From Sediminibacillus terrae (GTDB taxonomy: Bacteria; Bacillota; Bacilli; Bacillales; Amphibacillaceae): 64,000 nucleotides of DNA. The DNA lies in NCBI RefSeq assembly GCF_009602435.1, contig NZ_VZDQ01000027.1, positions 62,001-126,000 of the forward strand, in the 5' to 3' direction. The notes beneath the pieces are model-generated. The model made no database searches and was not told the origin of the DNA. It saw only the letters and a program-made list of their open reading frames with translations. Made by a program: the position numbers and the translations under genes. Of the stretch, positions 22,291 to 30,990 are shown in pieces; within the stretch, counting starts at the first letter, position 1, and every line of letters begins with the position of its first letter.

Positions 22291-22566
22291 TTGGCAAAAC
22301 ATGAACTCTGGCCGATCTTGTCCGGAGCAATCAGCCGGTATGTTGCCGATAATGAAACAGAAATATCGGATAAGGAAATCATTGATTTGTCTATTCTTCA
22401 GCTATTGATTGAAATGAAGAGCGACAGAGAGGGAGGGGAGTATGAACAAAAAGCTCCCGTATCGGAAAGTTTGCCAGCGGATGTGGAAAAGGAATTAGAG
22501 TCGGCCATCGAAACCAACAAACGTCAATTCACTCAATTGATTGAAACCTTGCGACAGATGGAATGA
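22291..22566 (+). CDS. Helical protein of unknown function (91 aa)
   Basis: Start TTG 22291 follows AAAGGAGGGGG. The product is acidic and helical: LWPILSGAISRYVADNETEI, IIDLSILQLLIEMKSD, and a C-terminal DVEKELESAIETNKRQFTQL coiled segment. It is the partner of the 183-residue protein upstream. No family recognised. Confidence 0.7.
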   Translation: MAKHELWPILSGAISRYVADNETEISDKEIIDLSILQLLIEMKSDREGGEYEQKAPVSESLPADVEKELESAIETNKRQFTQLIETLRQME

Positions 22567-22673
22567 CGAATTTACGGAACGGCATGTATTGACAGCGAAA
22601 CTCTTTCCTGTTTTTGATATAATAGATTGAGATAAAAATCTCTTAAAAGGATAGGTAAATAGGATGATAGAAG

Positions 22674-23366
22674 ATGCCGAAAAGGAAACTGTTTCGTAAA
22701 TCCTCGTTATCATACCGTTTTGCAAGAAGCGGATTGAAAACGCTGGCTGTGATTGCAGGTATGTTCTTTTGTTTTGCCGTGTTGTTTTTGCTTTATGAGA
22801 ACCAGCATGAAACCAGTAATCCAGAAATGTCGGGAAAACAGCTGTCAAAGGAAGTCATAGAGTACAAACCGCTTGTGCAAGAATATTTAAAACAGCATGA
22901 GTTGGAAGAATATACTGGAGTAGTATTGGCATTGATGATGCAAGAGTCGGGAGGAAGAGGAACCGACCCGATGCAGGCTTCGGAAAGCTATTGTGGTGAA
23001 AGAGGCTGTATTGAGAATCCGGAGGTCTCGATAAAACAAGGGACGAAGTATTTCGCCGGTGTCTTGGAAGAGGCAGACGGCGATGTGAAACTTGCTCTGC
23101 AATCCTATAATTTTGGCAGAGGTTTTATCGGGTATGTAAAAGACCATGGTGGGAAATATTCGGAAGACCTGGCGGTTGACTATTCGAAAAAAATGTACAA
23201 AAAATTGAAATCTACCATTGATTTCCGTTGTATTCGACAGGAATCCAAAGAGTTGAATGCCTGTTACGGGGATATTAAGTACGTTGATGCCGTGCTCGCT
23301 TATTACGAGGATGCAAAAACCAAAACGGACACAGACGACGTGAGACTGGCGGCTTCGACTGAGTAA
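22674..23366 (+). CDS. Membrane-anchored lysozyme-like protein (CwlT muramidase domain)
   Basis: The 230-residue protein has a basic N-terminus, one membrane anchor (TLAVIAGMFFCFAVLFLLYE, residues 23-42) and an outside lysozyme-like domain: LALMMQESGGRGTDPMQASE with catalytic Glu91 and the supporting acid at 98, then LALQSYNFGRGFIGYVKDHGG. This is the bacteriophage-type muramidase domain of B. subtilis CwlT and YocA. It would cut glycan strands of the wall, perhaps in growth or DNA transfer; no conjugation genes are near. Start ATG 22674 has only a weak ribosome site. Confidence 0.87.
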   Translation: MPKRKLFRKSSLSYRFARSGLKTLAVIAGMFFCFAVLFLLYENQHETSNPEMSGKQLSKEVIEYKPLVQEYLKQHELEEYTGVVLALMMQESGGRGTDPMQASESYCGERGCIENPEVSIKQGTKYFAGVLEEADGDVKLALQSYNFGRGFIGYVKDHGGKYSEDLAVDYSKKMYKKLKSTIDFRCIRQESKELNACYGDIKYVDAVLAYYEDAKTKTDTDDVRLAASTE

Positions 23367-23401
23367 CCGCGGCTGGACAAATGCATAGAAGTAAATGCAA
23401 G

Positions 23402-23452
23402 AAACTGGACGATGATTTCGAAATCCACTTTTCGATCCCGTCCGGTTTTTTT
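23402..23452 (+). terminator. Terminator of the lysozyme gene (CCGARCGA-like hairpin)
   Basis: AAACTGGACG pairs with CGTCCGGTTT over a 28-base loop that also has TTTCGAAA, followed by seven T residues. Confidence 0.75.
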
Positions 23453-23512
23453 ATGTTATATTTCCCCTCTTTACATTTTGGGAGAAAAAGCGTATGGTAG
23501 AACTCATGAAAA

Positions 23513-23530
23513 TATTTACCTAGGTAAATA
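23513..23530. promoter_or_regulatory. Palindromic MarR operator
   Basis: TATTTACCTAGGTAAATA is a perfect 18-base palindrome just after a promoter (TTTACA at about 23471, 17-base spacer, TATGGT at about 23494). It covers the start of the transcript of the marR-MFS operon, the expected place for autorepression. Confidence 0.75.
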
Positions 23531-23546
23531 AAAGGGGTGTTAGCAG

Positions 23547-23960
23547 TTGGAGAAAGAAAAGAAGCCGATTCATTTATTAAAACAGAAGGTACGTTATTTA
23601 AATAAACACATGGATGAAAGATTGAGAGAATATGGACTCTATCATTCGCAATGGTCGATCCTTTTCTGTCTTTATCATAATGGTCCCATGACGCTCACGG
23701 CGATTTGGCAGTATTTGCATGTAGAGGCGCCGACTGTGACGAGAACGATTAAACGGCTGGAAAGCAAGGAGTGGGTGAACCGGAGGCAAGGACAGGATAA
23801 ACGGGAAAAAATCATCGGGATTGCCGAAAATGCTTTCGACAAGGTGGTTGAAGTCGCAGAGATGATGGAAGTTTTTGAAGATGAAATGCTGAACGGATTG
23901 TCAAAAGAACAACAAAATGAACTGCTTCAGCTGCTGCAGTTAGTAGGGAATAAGGAGTGA
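23547..23960 (+). CDS. MarR-family regulator
   Basis: The 137-residue protein has the winged helix of MarR repressors: HSQWSILFCLYHNGPMTLTA, IWQYLHVEAPTVTRTIKRLE and the wing RRQGQDKREKIIGI. It starts at TTG 23547. It is cotranscribed with an MFS exporter six bases downstream and most likely represses this operon through the perfect palindrome at 23513-23530 until a ligand (drug or toxic metabolite) is bound. Confidence 0.92.
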   Translation: MEKEKKPIHLLKQKVRYLNKHMDERLREYGLYHSQWSILFCLYHNGPMTLTAIWQYLHVEAPTVTRTIKRLESKEWVNRRQGQDKREKIIGIAENAFDKVVEVAEMMEVFEDEMLNGLSKEQQNELLQLLQLVGNKE

Positions 23961-23966
23961 GGATGT

Positions 23967-25172
23967 ATGACCGATAAGCAACAACCGATATGGACCAGGA
24001 GTTTTGTCAGTATTTCGTTAACCCACTTTATGGTGTTTGTCGCCTTTTATACATTGCTGACGACATTGCCGATGTATGTGATCGAGGAACTTGGCGGCAA
24101 TGAAGCGGAAGGAGGGTTGTTGGTCACGATTATGTTGATTTCGGCCATCATCGTGCGTCCCTTTTCCGGCAAATTACTGGAAGCGGCAGGAAAAAAGCGG
24201 ATACTTCTTGTCAGTGTCCTTCTTTTTGCAGTAACTACCTGTTTGTATATGTGGGTAGACGAGTTTTCCGGTTTGCTGGTGCTTCGCTTTTTTCATGGCC
24301 TTTCGTTTGGCGTGGTCACCACAGCCACGGGCGCGATAGCCGCTGATGTGATTCCTCCCGCCAGGAGAGGAGAAGGGCTTGGCTATTTTGCCATGTCGAT
24401 GAACATTGCTGTCGTAGTTGGTCCCTTTATCGGCTTGACGATGTTGCAGTATACTTCGTTTCTGAGCCTGTTCATGGCGCTCAGCCTGATCATGGCCGCC
24501 GGTACAGTCATCGCTTGTCTTGTGCATGTGCCCGAGGAATTGGATAAGGCAAAACCAGCGGGTAAACAGAGATGGAGCATTCATGATTTGTTCGAGGTGA
24601 AGGCATTGCCGATTGCTATTATCAGCTGTCTGGTGGCTTTTGCTTACTCAAGCATTATTTCGTTCATTTCCGTGTATGCAAGCTCTCTCGGTCTTTCTGC
24701 AGTTTCCAGTTATTTTTTCGTGGTTTTTGCTATGATCATGATTTTGACCCGGCCTTATTTGGGAAGGGCGTTTGACGTGAAAGGGGCAAGCTTTGTCATT
24801 TTGCCTTGCTTATTGATTTTTGCAATAGGACTTGCTGCATTAAGCATCACCCATTCAGCGTGGATGCTATTAGTTTCAGCTGCGCTGATCGGTCTCGGAT
24901 ACGGGTCGCTGCTGCCGAGTTTTCAAACCATGGCGGTCCAGACAGCAGCCAATCACCGCAGTGGCCATGCAACAGCTACTTTTTTCACCTTATATGATTC
25001 GGGGATCGCTCTCGGCTCCTATGTTTTGGGCATGCTTGTCGTTTATATGGATTTTTCGAACATTTACTTGCTTTGTGCCGTGATTCCCGTGGCAGTTATG
25101 GGTCTGTTTTTCTTTTATCAAGCGAAATCAAAGCAGCGAGATCAAGGGGTGTCATTGCGGCAGGCAGAATAA
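23967..25172 (+). CDS. MFS efflux transporter (12-TM drug:proton antiporter type)
   Basis: The 401-residue membrane protein has about 12 hydrophobic segments and the MFS loop 2-3 (PFSGKLLEAAGKKRILLVSV) plus motif C-like GEGLGYFAMSMNIAVVVGPF in segment 5, typical of exporters. It resembles B. subtilis YwoG-type proteins. The gene begins six bases after marR, so expression is tied to that regulator. Substrate unknown; small toxic organics are likely. Confidence 0.9.
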   Translation: MTDKQQPIWTRSFVSISLTHFMVFVAFYTLLTTLPMYVIEELGGNEAEGGLLVTIMLISAIIVRPFSGKLLEAAGKKRILLVSVLLFAVTTCLYMWVDEFSGLLVLRFFHGLSFGVVTTATGAIAADVIPPARRGEGLGYFAMSMNIAVVVGPFIGLTMLQYTSFLSLFMALSLIMAAGTVIACLVHVPEELDKAKPAGKQRWSIHDLFEVKALPIAIISCLVAFAYSSIISFISVYASSLGLSAVSSYFFVVFAMIMILTRPYLGRAFDVKGASFVILPCLLIFAIGLAALSITHSAWMLLVSAALIGLGYGSLLPSFQTMAVQTAANHRSGHATATFFTLYDSGIALGSYVLGMLVVYMDFSNIYLLCAVIPVAVMGLFFFYQAKSKQRDQGVSLRQAE

Positions 25173-25243
25173 CTGGGCCCTGGCAAGTGGTATGATAGGA
25201 TAGAGATGAATGTAACCTGTTGGGAGATAGGAAGGGGTAAAGA

Positions 25244-26179
25244 ATGTCCACAAAAGTTTATTTCAATCACGATGCAGGGGTCGACGATCTCGTTTCCCTA
25301 TACTTATTGTTGAAAATGGAAGATGTCGAGTTGCTTGGTGTCTCCGTGATACCGGCTGATGGCTATTTGGAAGCAGGAGTGCGTGCCAGCAGAAAGATTA
25401 TCGACCGGTTTGGCAAAGGCGGGTTTACTCAGGTGGCAAAGTCTAACTCTCGAGGAGTGCATCCTTTTCCAAAGGAATGGAGGATGCATACCTTCCATGT
25501 AGATGCACTCCCGATTTTGAATGAGGGAAGCATGATGAAGGCGCCAGTCAGTTACTTGCCTGCCCATCAGCATATGATTGAAAAAATCCGGTCCAATCCG
25601 GAAAAAACGACGTTGCTGTTCACAGGACCGCTGACTGATTTGGCAAGAGCTCTGGAGGAAGCACCGGATATTGAAGCAAAAATTGAAAAGCTGGTATGGA
25701 TGGGAGGAACTTTCCAGTCCCAAGGCAATGTGGAAGACCCGGAACATGATGGTACAGCCGAATGGAATGCGTTTTGGGACCCAGAGGCAGCGGCCAGAGT
25801 GTGGAATAGCGGCTTGTTCATCGAGATGGTGGCGCTGGAAAGTACCAAGCAAGTCCCGCTGACTCCTCAAGTAAGGAATGATTGGGCAGCCCTTCGCGGA
25901 TATGAAGGAATCGACTTTCTTGGGCAGGCATATGCGGCTGTTCCGCCACTTGTGTATGAAGAAACAAATTCCACTTATTACTTATGGGATGTGTTGACCA
26001 CGGCTTCCTTGGGAAATCCGGATTTAGTCAAGGCGAAAACCGTTTATAGCAAGGTTCATACAGAATTTCCGAAGCAAGGTAGAACGTCGGAGGACGAACA
26101 AGGACGACCGGTTCAATTGGTTTATGATGTGGCTGCAGAAGAGTTTTTTGCTTATATTGCAGAGTTGGCTAAAAAGTGA
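25244..26179 (+). CDS. Nucleoside hydrolase (inosine-uridine preferring family)
   Basis: The 311-residue enzyme cleaves the glycosidic bond of ribonucleosides. The calcium and substrate site appears as FNHDAGVDD (residues 7-15), a variant of the usual DxDxGxDD, and LLFTGPLTDLARALEE, VWMGGTFQSQGN and GTAEWNAFWDPEAAARVW complete the family pattern. The first aspartate of the motif is replaced by Asn8/His9, which could alter metal binding or specificity. It is monocistronic with a terminator after the stop. Confidence 0.88.
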   Translation: MSTKVYFNHDAGVDDLVSLYLLLKMEDVELLGVSVIPADGYLEAGVRASRKIIDRFGKGGFTQVAKSNSRGVHPFPKEWRMHTFHVDALPILNEGSMMKAPVSYLPAHQHMIEKIRSNPEKTTLLFTGPLTDLARALEEAPDIEAKIEKLVWMGGTFQSQGNVEDPEHDGTAEWNAFWDPEAAARVWNSGLFIEMVALESTKQVPLTPQVRNDWAALRGYEGIDFLGQAYAAVPPLVYEETNSTYYLWDVLTTASLGNPDLVKAKTVYSKVHTEFPKQGRTSEDEQGRPVQLVYDVAAEEFFAYIAELAKK

Positions 26180-26206
26180 GCAGAGCAGATAGGATATTTG
26201 TTAGCG

Positions 26207-26243
26207 GAGAAAGACCGGGTCATTGCCGACCTGGTCTTTCTCC
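26207..26243 (+). terminator. Terminator of the nucleoside hydrolase gene
   Basis: GAGAAAGACCGGGTC pairs with GACCTGGTCTTTCTC around a six-base loop, then T-rich sequence. Confidence 0.85.
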
Positions 26244-26402
26244 AATTTTTGATGTTAATGGATAAATGATCGAGTTGTCCCAAAGGTAAGGGGATGGATG
26301 TAGATTTGAAATAATTGCCGGAATTTCATAAAAAAGAAACCTTTTGAACGCTGTTTCGTAACGCTAGTAATGGTTATAAATTCAGAATTAGGAGGAGAAA
26401 TG

Positions 26403-26687
26403 ATGGATTACGGTTTACTGATTATTGGGGTAGCGCTTTTAGTGGTTTCGTATCTCGTAGGGGTGAAAAAACAAACGAGTCTTTTAGCTGGTTTCAATGA
26501 AAAAGCGATAAAAAACAAAGAGTTATTAGGAAAAGTGGCGGGCGGTTTTTTTTTCCTCCCTCTAGGCTTGTTGGTAGTTGTAAGCAGCATGATCGATTAC
26601 CCTTATGAAAATGCCGTTCTTGTAAGTGTCATGTTGATTTTATTGGGAAGTGTGTACTTGTTTATCAACCGAACATTACTTGACTAG
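26403..26687 (+). CDS. DUF3784 membrane protein
   Basis: About 94 residues with three membrane segments: LLIIGVALLVVSYLVGV, FFFLPLGLLVVVSSMI and VLVSVMLILLGSVYLFI. The loop LAGFNEKAIKNKELLGKVAG between the first two is the signature of DUF3784. Function unknown. The second of two adjacent ATG codons (26403) is seven bases from GGAGG and is preferred. A bidirectional terminator follows. Confidence 0.85.
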   Translation: MDYGLLIIGVALLVVSYLVGVKKQTSLLAGFNEKAIKNKELLGKVAGGFFFLPLGLLVVVSSMIDYPYENAVLVSVMLILLGSVYLFINRTLLD

Positions 26688-26725
26688 CTTTTACGGAACT
26701 GCGAGTTGCTAATGTCGATAGGGAG

Positions 26726-26765
26726 AAAAAAATACGCATGGATTTCAAATCCAAACGTATTTTTG
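26726..26765. terminator. Bidirectional terminator between DUF3784 and SDR genes
   Basis: AAAAAATACG/CGTATTTTT with an inner GGATTT/AAATCC stem forms a long hairpin flanked by A and T runs on both sides. Confidence 0.88.
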
Positions 26766-26822
26766 TCATGATTTTCTTTTGCCATGTGCGGATATAACTG
26801 GATTGGCTTTTTGCTGGAATGA

Positions 26823-27623
26823 TTAGCGTCTGACACTGCCTGCGGAAATTTTAACGGATTCACCGACGATGTTTTGGGCTGCATCCGTCAACAAAAAGCA
26901 TATAGTGTTGGCAACTTCTTCAGGTTTTGTGATGCGGCCGGAGGGGAGTCCTTCTTCGGCAATTTTTAACTGCTCTTCAAAAGAGCGGTTTTGTTTTTCC
27001 CCTTTGCGCTTGATTGCGTTTCTTCCCATACTCGTATCTACATATCCCGGGCAGACTGCGTTTACCCGTACACCATGCTCGATTGCCTCCAGGGAAAAAG
27101 AATGAGTGAACCCAATCAATGCAAACTTCGAAGCAGAGTATGCCGTGTTTCCATGAGTCCCTCTTAGACCAGACAACGAAGAAACGTTGACAATTGCACC
27201 TTTTCCCCGGGGTTTCATTTGTTTATATACCTGCTGGGAAAGCAGGACGGGCACCGTATAGTTCAGGTGCATGATTTTTTCCATTTCTTCCTGGTCCAGC
27301 TCCTCGACGAGCCCGCCCCCGCCGATGCCTGCACAATTGACGAGCAGTGTTATATTTCCGATTTCTTGCCGAGATGAGGCTACAAGTTTGTGGAGCTCTT
27401 GTTCATCGCTAATGTCCGCCTGGTGTGCAAGCACGTGAATGTCCGGTTGTTTCGTGCTGATTGTTTGTTTCAATTGCTTCAACTTCTCTTCATTTCTTCC
27501 CGTTATCGTCAAATTGGCTCCCATTTCCGCAGCAGCTAGTGCGGTTTCATAACCAATCCCGCCAGTAGCACCAGTAATCAAGGCGTGCTCCCCTTGCAAC
27601 GCATTAGAAGCGAATACACCCAT
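26823..27623 (-). CDS. Short-chain dehydrogenase/reductase
   Basis: The 266-residue protein is a classical SDR: cofactor loop TGATGGIGYE (17-26), NCAGIGGGG (96-104), catalytic Ser149 and Tyr162-xxx-Lys166 (AYSASK). The Arg42 after the second strand (TGRNEEKL) points to NADP. Likely an acyl or ketone reductase of unknown substrate. It faces away from adhB across a region with five mini-palindromes. Confidence 0.9.
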   Translation of the reverse strand: MGVFASNALQGEHALITGATGGIGYETALAAAEMGANLTITGRNEEKLKQLKQTISTKQPDIHVLAHQADISDEQELHKLVASSRQEIGNITLLVNCAGIGGGGLVEELDQEEMEKIMHLNYTVPVLLSQQVYKQMKPRGKGAIVNVSSLSGLRGTHGNTAYSASKFALIGFTHSFSLEAIEHGVRVNAVCPGYVDTSMGRNAIKRKGEKQNRSFEEQLKIAEEGLPSGRITKPEEVANTICFLLTDAAQNIVGESVKISAGSVRR

Positions 27624-27694
27624 ATACCAACCACCCTTTCCTGAAATACTTTACCCTAACCATTTCCCCATCATAACCCCACTTAACCACGCTT

Positions 27695-27935
27695 GTGGGG
27701 GTCAGTCCCTTTTTCAATAAAATCATTCATTATCCCTTTTGACAGGGTTGGATAGGGACAGACCCCAAAAGCGGACTTATACATGGCGAAAACCTTGTTG
27801 TGACAGGTCTTTACAAGAAGAGGGGACAGTCCCCGATAAGGTCGGATTATGTCGAAACTATGCCGGGAGGGTCAGTCCCTACCGGGGAATTTACCAGGGT
27901 GTTTAGCCTGGATTATCAAAGGGAGGGACTGACCC
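27695..27935. repeat. Cluster of five GGGG(T/A)CAGTCCCC mini-palindromes
   Basis: Units lie at 27696-27710, 27754-27766, 27822-27834, 27868-27880 and 27924-27935 (examples: GGGGACAGTCCCC, AGGGTCAGTCCCT, AGGGACTGACCCT), 46 to 72 bases apart and in alternating orientation. Some units are followed by a shared AAAAGCGGA/AAGGTCGGATT tail. They fill the 411-base gap between an SDR gene and adhB. A second cluster lies at 49145-49369. Confidence 0.75.
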
Positions 27936-28034
27936 TCTTCCTGGACCCTCTTCCTGATTCTCTCTTTCCTCATCAGGTTTAGAACGGAGGTTGTGTGGCA
28001 ATTAGTAGTGTAAATAGAAAGGGAGTGTTAATCG

Positions 28035-29168
28035 ATGCAAGCTGTAACCTTTCAGGGAAAGGATAATATCCAAGTTAAACAGGTAGAGGACCCGAGGATT
28101 CATGAAAATACAGATATCATTGTAAGGATAACAGCCACGGGTATTTGTGGATCTGACTTGCACTTAATGAAGGGAAGTATCCCGTTAGGAGAAGATTATG
28201 TCATCGGTCATGAGCCGATGGGAATTGTGGAGGAAGTCGGTTCCCAAGTGAACAATTTAAAAAAGGGCGATCGTGTCGTCATTCCATTTAATATTGGCTG
28301 TGGTGAATGCTTTTATTGTAAAAACCAGATGGAGAGTCAGTGTGATAATTCCAATCCACATGGAGATGCCGGCGCGCTATTTGGTTACTCTGAACAGTTC
28401 GGAAATTATCCAGGCGGCCAAGCTGAATACTTACGTGTGCCTTATGCGGACTTTACTTCTTTCAAAGTTCCAGAAAACAGTGAACTGGATGACGAAAGCG
28501 TACTGTTTTTGTCTGACGTCATTCCAACTTCTTATTGGAGCGTCGAACACAGTGGAGTGAAATCCGGCGATACGGTAGTCGTTTTGGGATGTGGACCAAT
28601 CGGACTGATGACTCAGAAGTTTGCCTGGCTGAAAGGTGCTGATCGGGTGATTGGTGTAGATCAGGTACCACATCGTCTGGAACATGCCAAAAGAGTCAAC
28701 AACGTCGAAACATACGACTTCAGCAATAACAGTGAGCTTGGTTCTTTGCTTAATGAAAAAACCAAGGGCGGCGCTGACGTCGTTATCGATTGTGTCGGTA
28801 TGGACGGGACAGTTCCTAAAGGAGAGTCGTTTGGCTCTGATCAGGACAATCAAGTTGGAACTATTCGTCCGATCGTCACAGCTTCGCAGGCTGTCCGTAA
28901 ATTTGGTACAGTCCAGCTTACCGGGGTTTACGGCAGCAATGCAAATGATTTTCCGCTCGGGGACTTTTTCTCTCGCAATGTCTCGTTGAAAATGGGACAA
29001 GCTCCAGTGATTCATTTAATGCCTGAATTGTACAATATGGTGGAAAATGGCTATGTCAATCCAACCGATATTATCACTCATCGAATGGACTTGAAGGATG
29101 CGGCCGATGCCTATAAAATCTTTGATGAGAAGACCGACGGGAATATTAAAGTGGTATTGAAGCCATAA
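28035..29168 (+). CDS. adhB: Zinc-dependent alcohol dehydrogenase (AdhB-type)
   Basis: The 377-residue enzyme is a medium-chain dehydrogenase with catalytic zinc ligands in CGSDLH and GHEPMGIVEEVG, the structural four-cysteine cluster CGECFYCKNQMESQC, and the NAD loop LGCGPIGLM. It matches B. subtilis AdhB in long stretches (YVIGHEPMGIVEEVGS, KKGDRVVIPFNI, NYPGGQAEYLRVP, KGGADVVIDCVGMDG). Related enzymes act on alcohols or formaldehyde adducts. Single gene; ATG start with GGGAGTG before it. Confidence 0.92.
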   Translation: MQAVTFQGKDNIQVKQVEDPRIHENTDIIVRITATGICGSDLHLMKGSIPLGEDYVIGHEPMGIVEEVGSQVNNLKKGDRVVIPFNIGCGECFYCKNQMESQCDNSNPHGDAGALFGYSEQFGNYPGGQAEYLRVPYADFTSFKVPENSELDDESVLFLSDVIPTSYWSVEHSGVKSGDTVVVLGCGPIGLMTQKFAWLKGADRVIGVDQVPHRLEHAKRVNNVETYDFSNNSELGSLLNEKTKGGADVVIDCVGMDGTVPKGESFGSDQDNQVGTIRPIVTASQAVRKFGTVQLTGVYGSNANDFPLGDFFSRNVSLKMGQAPVIHLMPELYNMVENGYVNPTDIITHRMDLKDAADAYKIFDEKTDGNIKVVLKP

Positions 29169-29265
29169 AAATAACCGAACCATGCCTATCCCATTATGTT
29201 GATGAAGAATAAAACAAGACCATCCTGCTCAAGTAAAAGGAAGGTTATGGTGGAAAAACAAATGC

Positions 29266-29291
29266 CCCCTTGTCCAACTTTGGATAAGGGG
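29266..29291 (-). terminator. Terminator of the general stress PPOX gene
   Basis: CCCCTTGTCC/GGATAAGGGG hairpin with a short T run on the minus strand after GCATTTG. Confidence 0.7.
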
Positions 29292-29323
29292 TCGTTGGAT
29301 TCACCAAAAAACAATTTAGACGG

Positions 29324-29746
29324 TTACAATTCCAATAGTTGCGGACTGCCTTCCTTGGTATTCATCAATCGGATTTCAATGGGCTTGATTTCCAGCACAA
29401 CATACTCAGGATCATCCGGCCCTTCAAACCATGCTTCCAATTTATCGTTCCATAATTTTTTCTTGATGTCATTCGACTCTTTGATCGCTGCTGTGCCTTC
29501 AATCTCCAAGTAGGCATCTTCCAGCCCCTCTCCTTTATATCCAAGCAGGATGTGGACCCGGTTGTTTTTATCAATGTCATCTACTTTATGAGTCTCCTTG
29601 TCGGTGGCAGTATACAACGTGAAATCATCATTGAAAAAGGTCATATAGCGTGAAAATGGTTTGTCCTCTTTGACTGTAGCCATCGTTCCGATCAAATTAC
29701 TATCCAGGATACTGGTTGCTTTATCTTTAATTTGATGTTGTTCCAT
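29324..29746 (-). CDS. Pyridoxamine 5'-phosphate oxidase-fold general stress protein (YdaG-like)
   Basis: The 140-residue split-barrel protein matches general stress protein 26 (YdaG) of B. subtilis: MATVKEDKPFSRYMTFFNDD, LYTATDKETHKVDDI and LEIKPIEIRLMNTKEGSP. These proteins bind FMN or F420-like cofactors and are induced by SigB. Ribosome site AAAGGAG upstream of ATG 29746. Monocistronic. Confidence 0.9.
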   Translation of the reverse strand: MEQHQIKDKATSILDSNLIGTMATVKEDKPFSRYMTFFNDDFTLYTATDKETHKVDDIDKNNRVHILLGYKGEGLEDAYLEIEGTAAIKESNDIKKKLWNDKLEAWFEGPDDPEYVVLEIKPIEIRLMNTKEGSPQLLEL

Positions 29747-29912
29747 TCTTTTGTCACTCCTTTGGTTTATCCATGTATTTGTTATGATACCTATTATTCC
29801 GGCAGCCTAAACAAATTATTGCCTTTAATTCCGAAGAACTATTATAGGCGGAGAAGGGAAACGGTGGTATACTATGATGCGAAAACATTAAATGTTAGGA
29901 GTAAAACGGACT

Positions 29913-30104
29913 ATGATGATAATGGTATCCATTATTTGCGTGATCGTGGTGGCCCTGATCATCGGATTATCTTTGCTGACCACTTCAAAAGGGTATGCTT
30001 ATAAACATCAAGTAGATCCGCATCCGGATGACTTGGCAGAACATCAAAGGAATGAGATGGAACAACAAAAGGAAGCGAATGAACAGGATAACCGGACTGG
30101 ATGA
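29913..30104 (+). CDS. YtzI-like small membrane protein
   Basis: The 63-residue protein has one N-terminal membrane segment (IMVSIICVIVVALIIGLSLL) followed by TTSKGYAYKHQVDPHPDD and a very hydrophilic tail rich in Glu/Gln/Asn. SKGYxYKHxVDP is the hallmark of B. subtilis YtzI. Function unknown. ATG 29913 follows AGGAG at 11 bases; an earlier ATG (29892) is in frame but without a site. Confidence 0.75.
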   Translation: MMIMVSIICVIVVALIIGLSLLTTSKGYAYKHQVDPHPDDLAEHQRNEMEQQKEANEQDNRTG

Positions 30105-30121
30105 TCGGAACAAAAGCCATG

Positions 30122-30175
30122 GACCGTCTAAGCAGCTGATTTGTATATCAAAACAGCACGCTGGCGGTCTTTTTT
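30122..30175 (+). terminator. Probable terminator of the YtzI-like gene
   Basis: GACCG ... CGGTC with an inner GCTG/CAGC pair and six T residues. The stem is weak but T run and place fit. Confidence 0.5.
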
Positions 30176-30258
30176 CAGGAAAAATATCAGACCGGTTTAA
30201 AAAGTGTTTCGGCATAATCGGGAAAGGTTAAAGACTATGGAAGAATGGAGGGAAAATG

Positions 30259-30990
30259 ATGACTGAACGAGCAAAATGGCCGTGGGTCGCAGAGCAGCGC
30301 TGGGAAGACTTGCTATTCATGCATTGGCCGGTTCCTTATGAGGCATTGCGGCCGCACGTTCCAGAGCCGTTTGAACTGGAAACATTCAACGGAGATGCAT
30401 GGATCAGTATCGTGCCTTTCCTTGGTAACAAAAATCGTTTTCGCGGAATGCCTGGTGTTCTTCCCTTAGTATCTTCCTTTTTAGAGCTGAATGTGCGAAC
30501 GTATATCCGCTATAAAGGAGAACCGGGTGTGTACTTCTTTTCCTTTGATGCAGATAGCAACGCTGCTGTGGCAGGGGCGAGAACCGTGTTTTCATTGCCT
30601 TATATGAAAGCCAAGATGTCCATGAGGAGGAACAGGAAAGAGAAGGAAGTAGTTTTTCATAGTCAGCGTATTCAAAAAGATGAACCCTCTGCACGTTTTT
30701 TTGCACGTTACCGACCGACTTCCCAAACCTCCCGCGCACGAGTGGGGTCCTTGACCCATTGGCTGGCCGAACGCTACTGTCTGTTTAATATAAAGGGGGA
30801 CAAGGTGTTGAAGGGACCGATCAATCACTCACCGTGGGAGTTACAGGAAGCGGAAGCGGAGGTGGAGATGGATGACTTGGTTCCATTTCTTTCAAAGCAG
30901 TATTTATCCGAGTCCCCGCTTGTCCACTATGCTAAAAGCAAGAAGGTACACTACTATCCATTCGAAACTGTAGGAGAAATCCAAAAATAG
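30259..30990 (+). CDS. yqjF: YqjF-family protein (DUF2071)
   Basis: The 243-residue soluble protein matches DUF2071: EQRWEDLLFMHWPVPYEALR, PHVPEPFELETFNGDAWISI, VPFLG, then ELNVRTYIRYKGEPGVYFFS with FDADS. It is thought to have an acetoacetate decarboxylase-like fold; function unknown. Two ATG codons (30256, 30259) follow GGAGGG; the second has the better spacing. Its stop codon overlaps the first bases of repeat E2. Confidence 0.88.
   Translation: MTERAKWPWVAEQRWEDLLFMHWPVPYEALRPHVPEPFELETFNGDAWISIVPFLGNKNRFRGMPGVLPLVSSFLELNVRTYIRYKGEPGVYFFSFDADSNAAVAGARTVFSLPYMKAKMSMRRNRKEKEVVFHSQRIQKDEPSARFFARYRPTSQTSRARVGSLTHWLAERYCLFNIKGDKVLKGPINHSPWELQEAEAEVEMDDLVPFLSKQYLSESPLVHYAKSKKVHYYPFETVGEIQK

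Noticed and set aside
27695-27935. Repeat cluster considered as a CRISPR array
   Set aside because: Units are only 13 bases, orientation alternates, spacing varies, and no cas genes are present.
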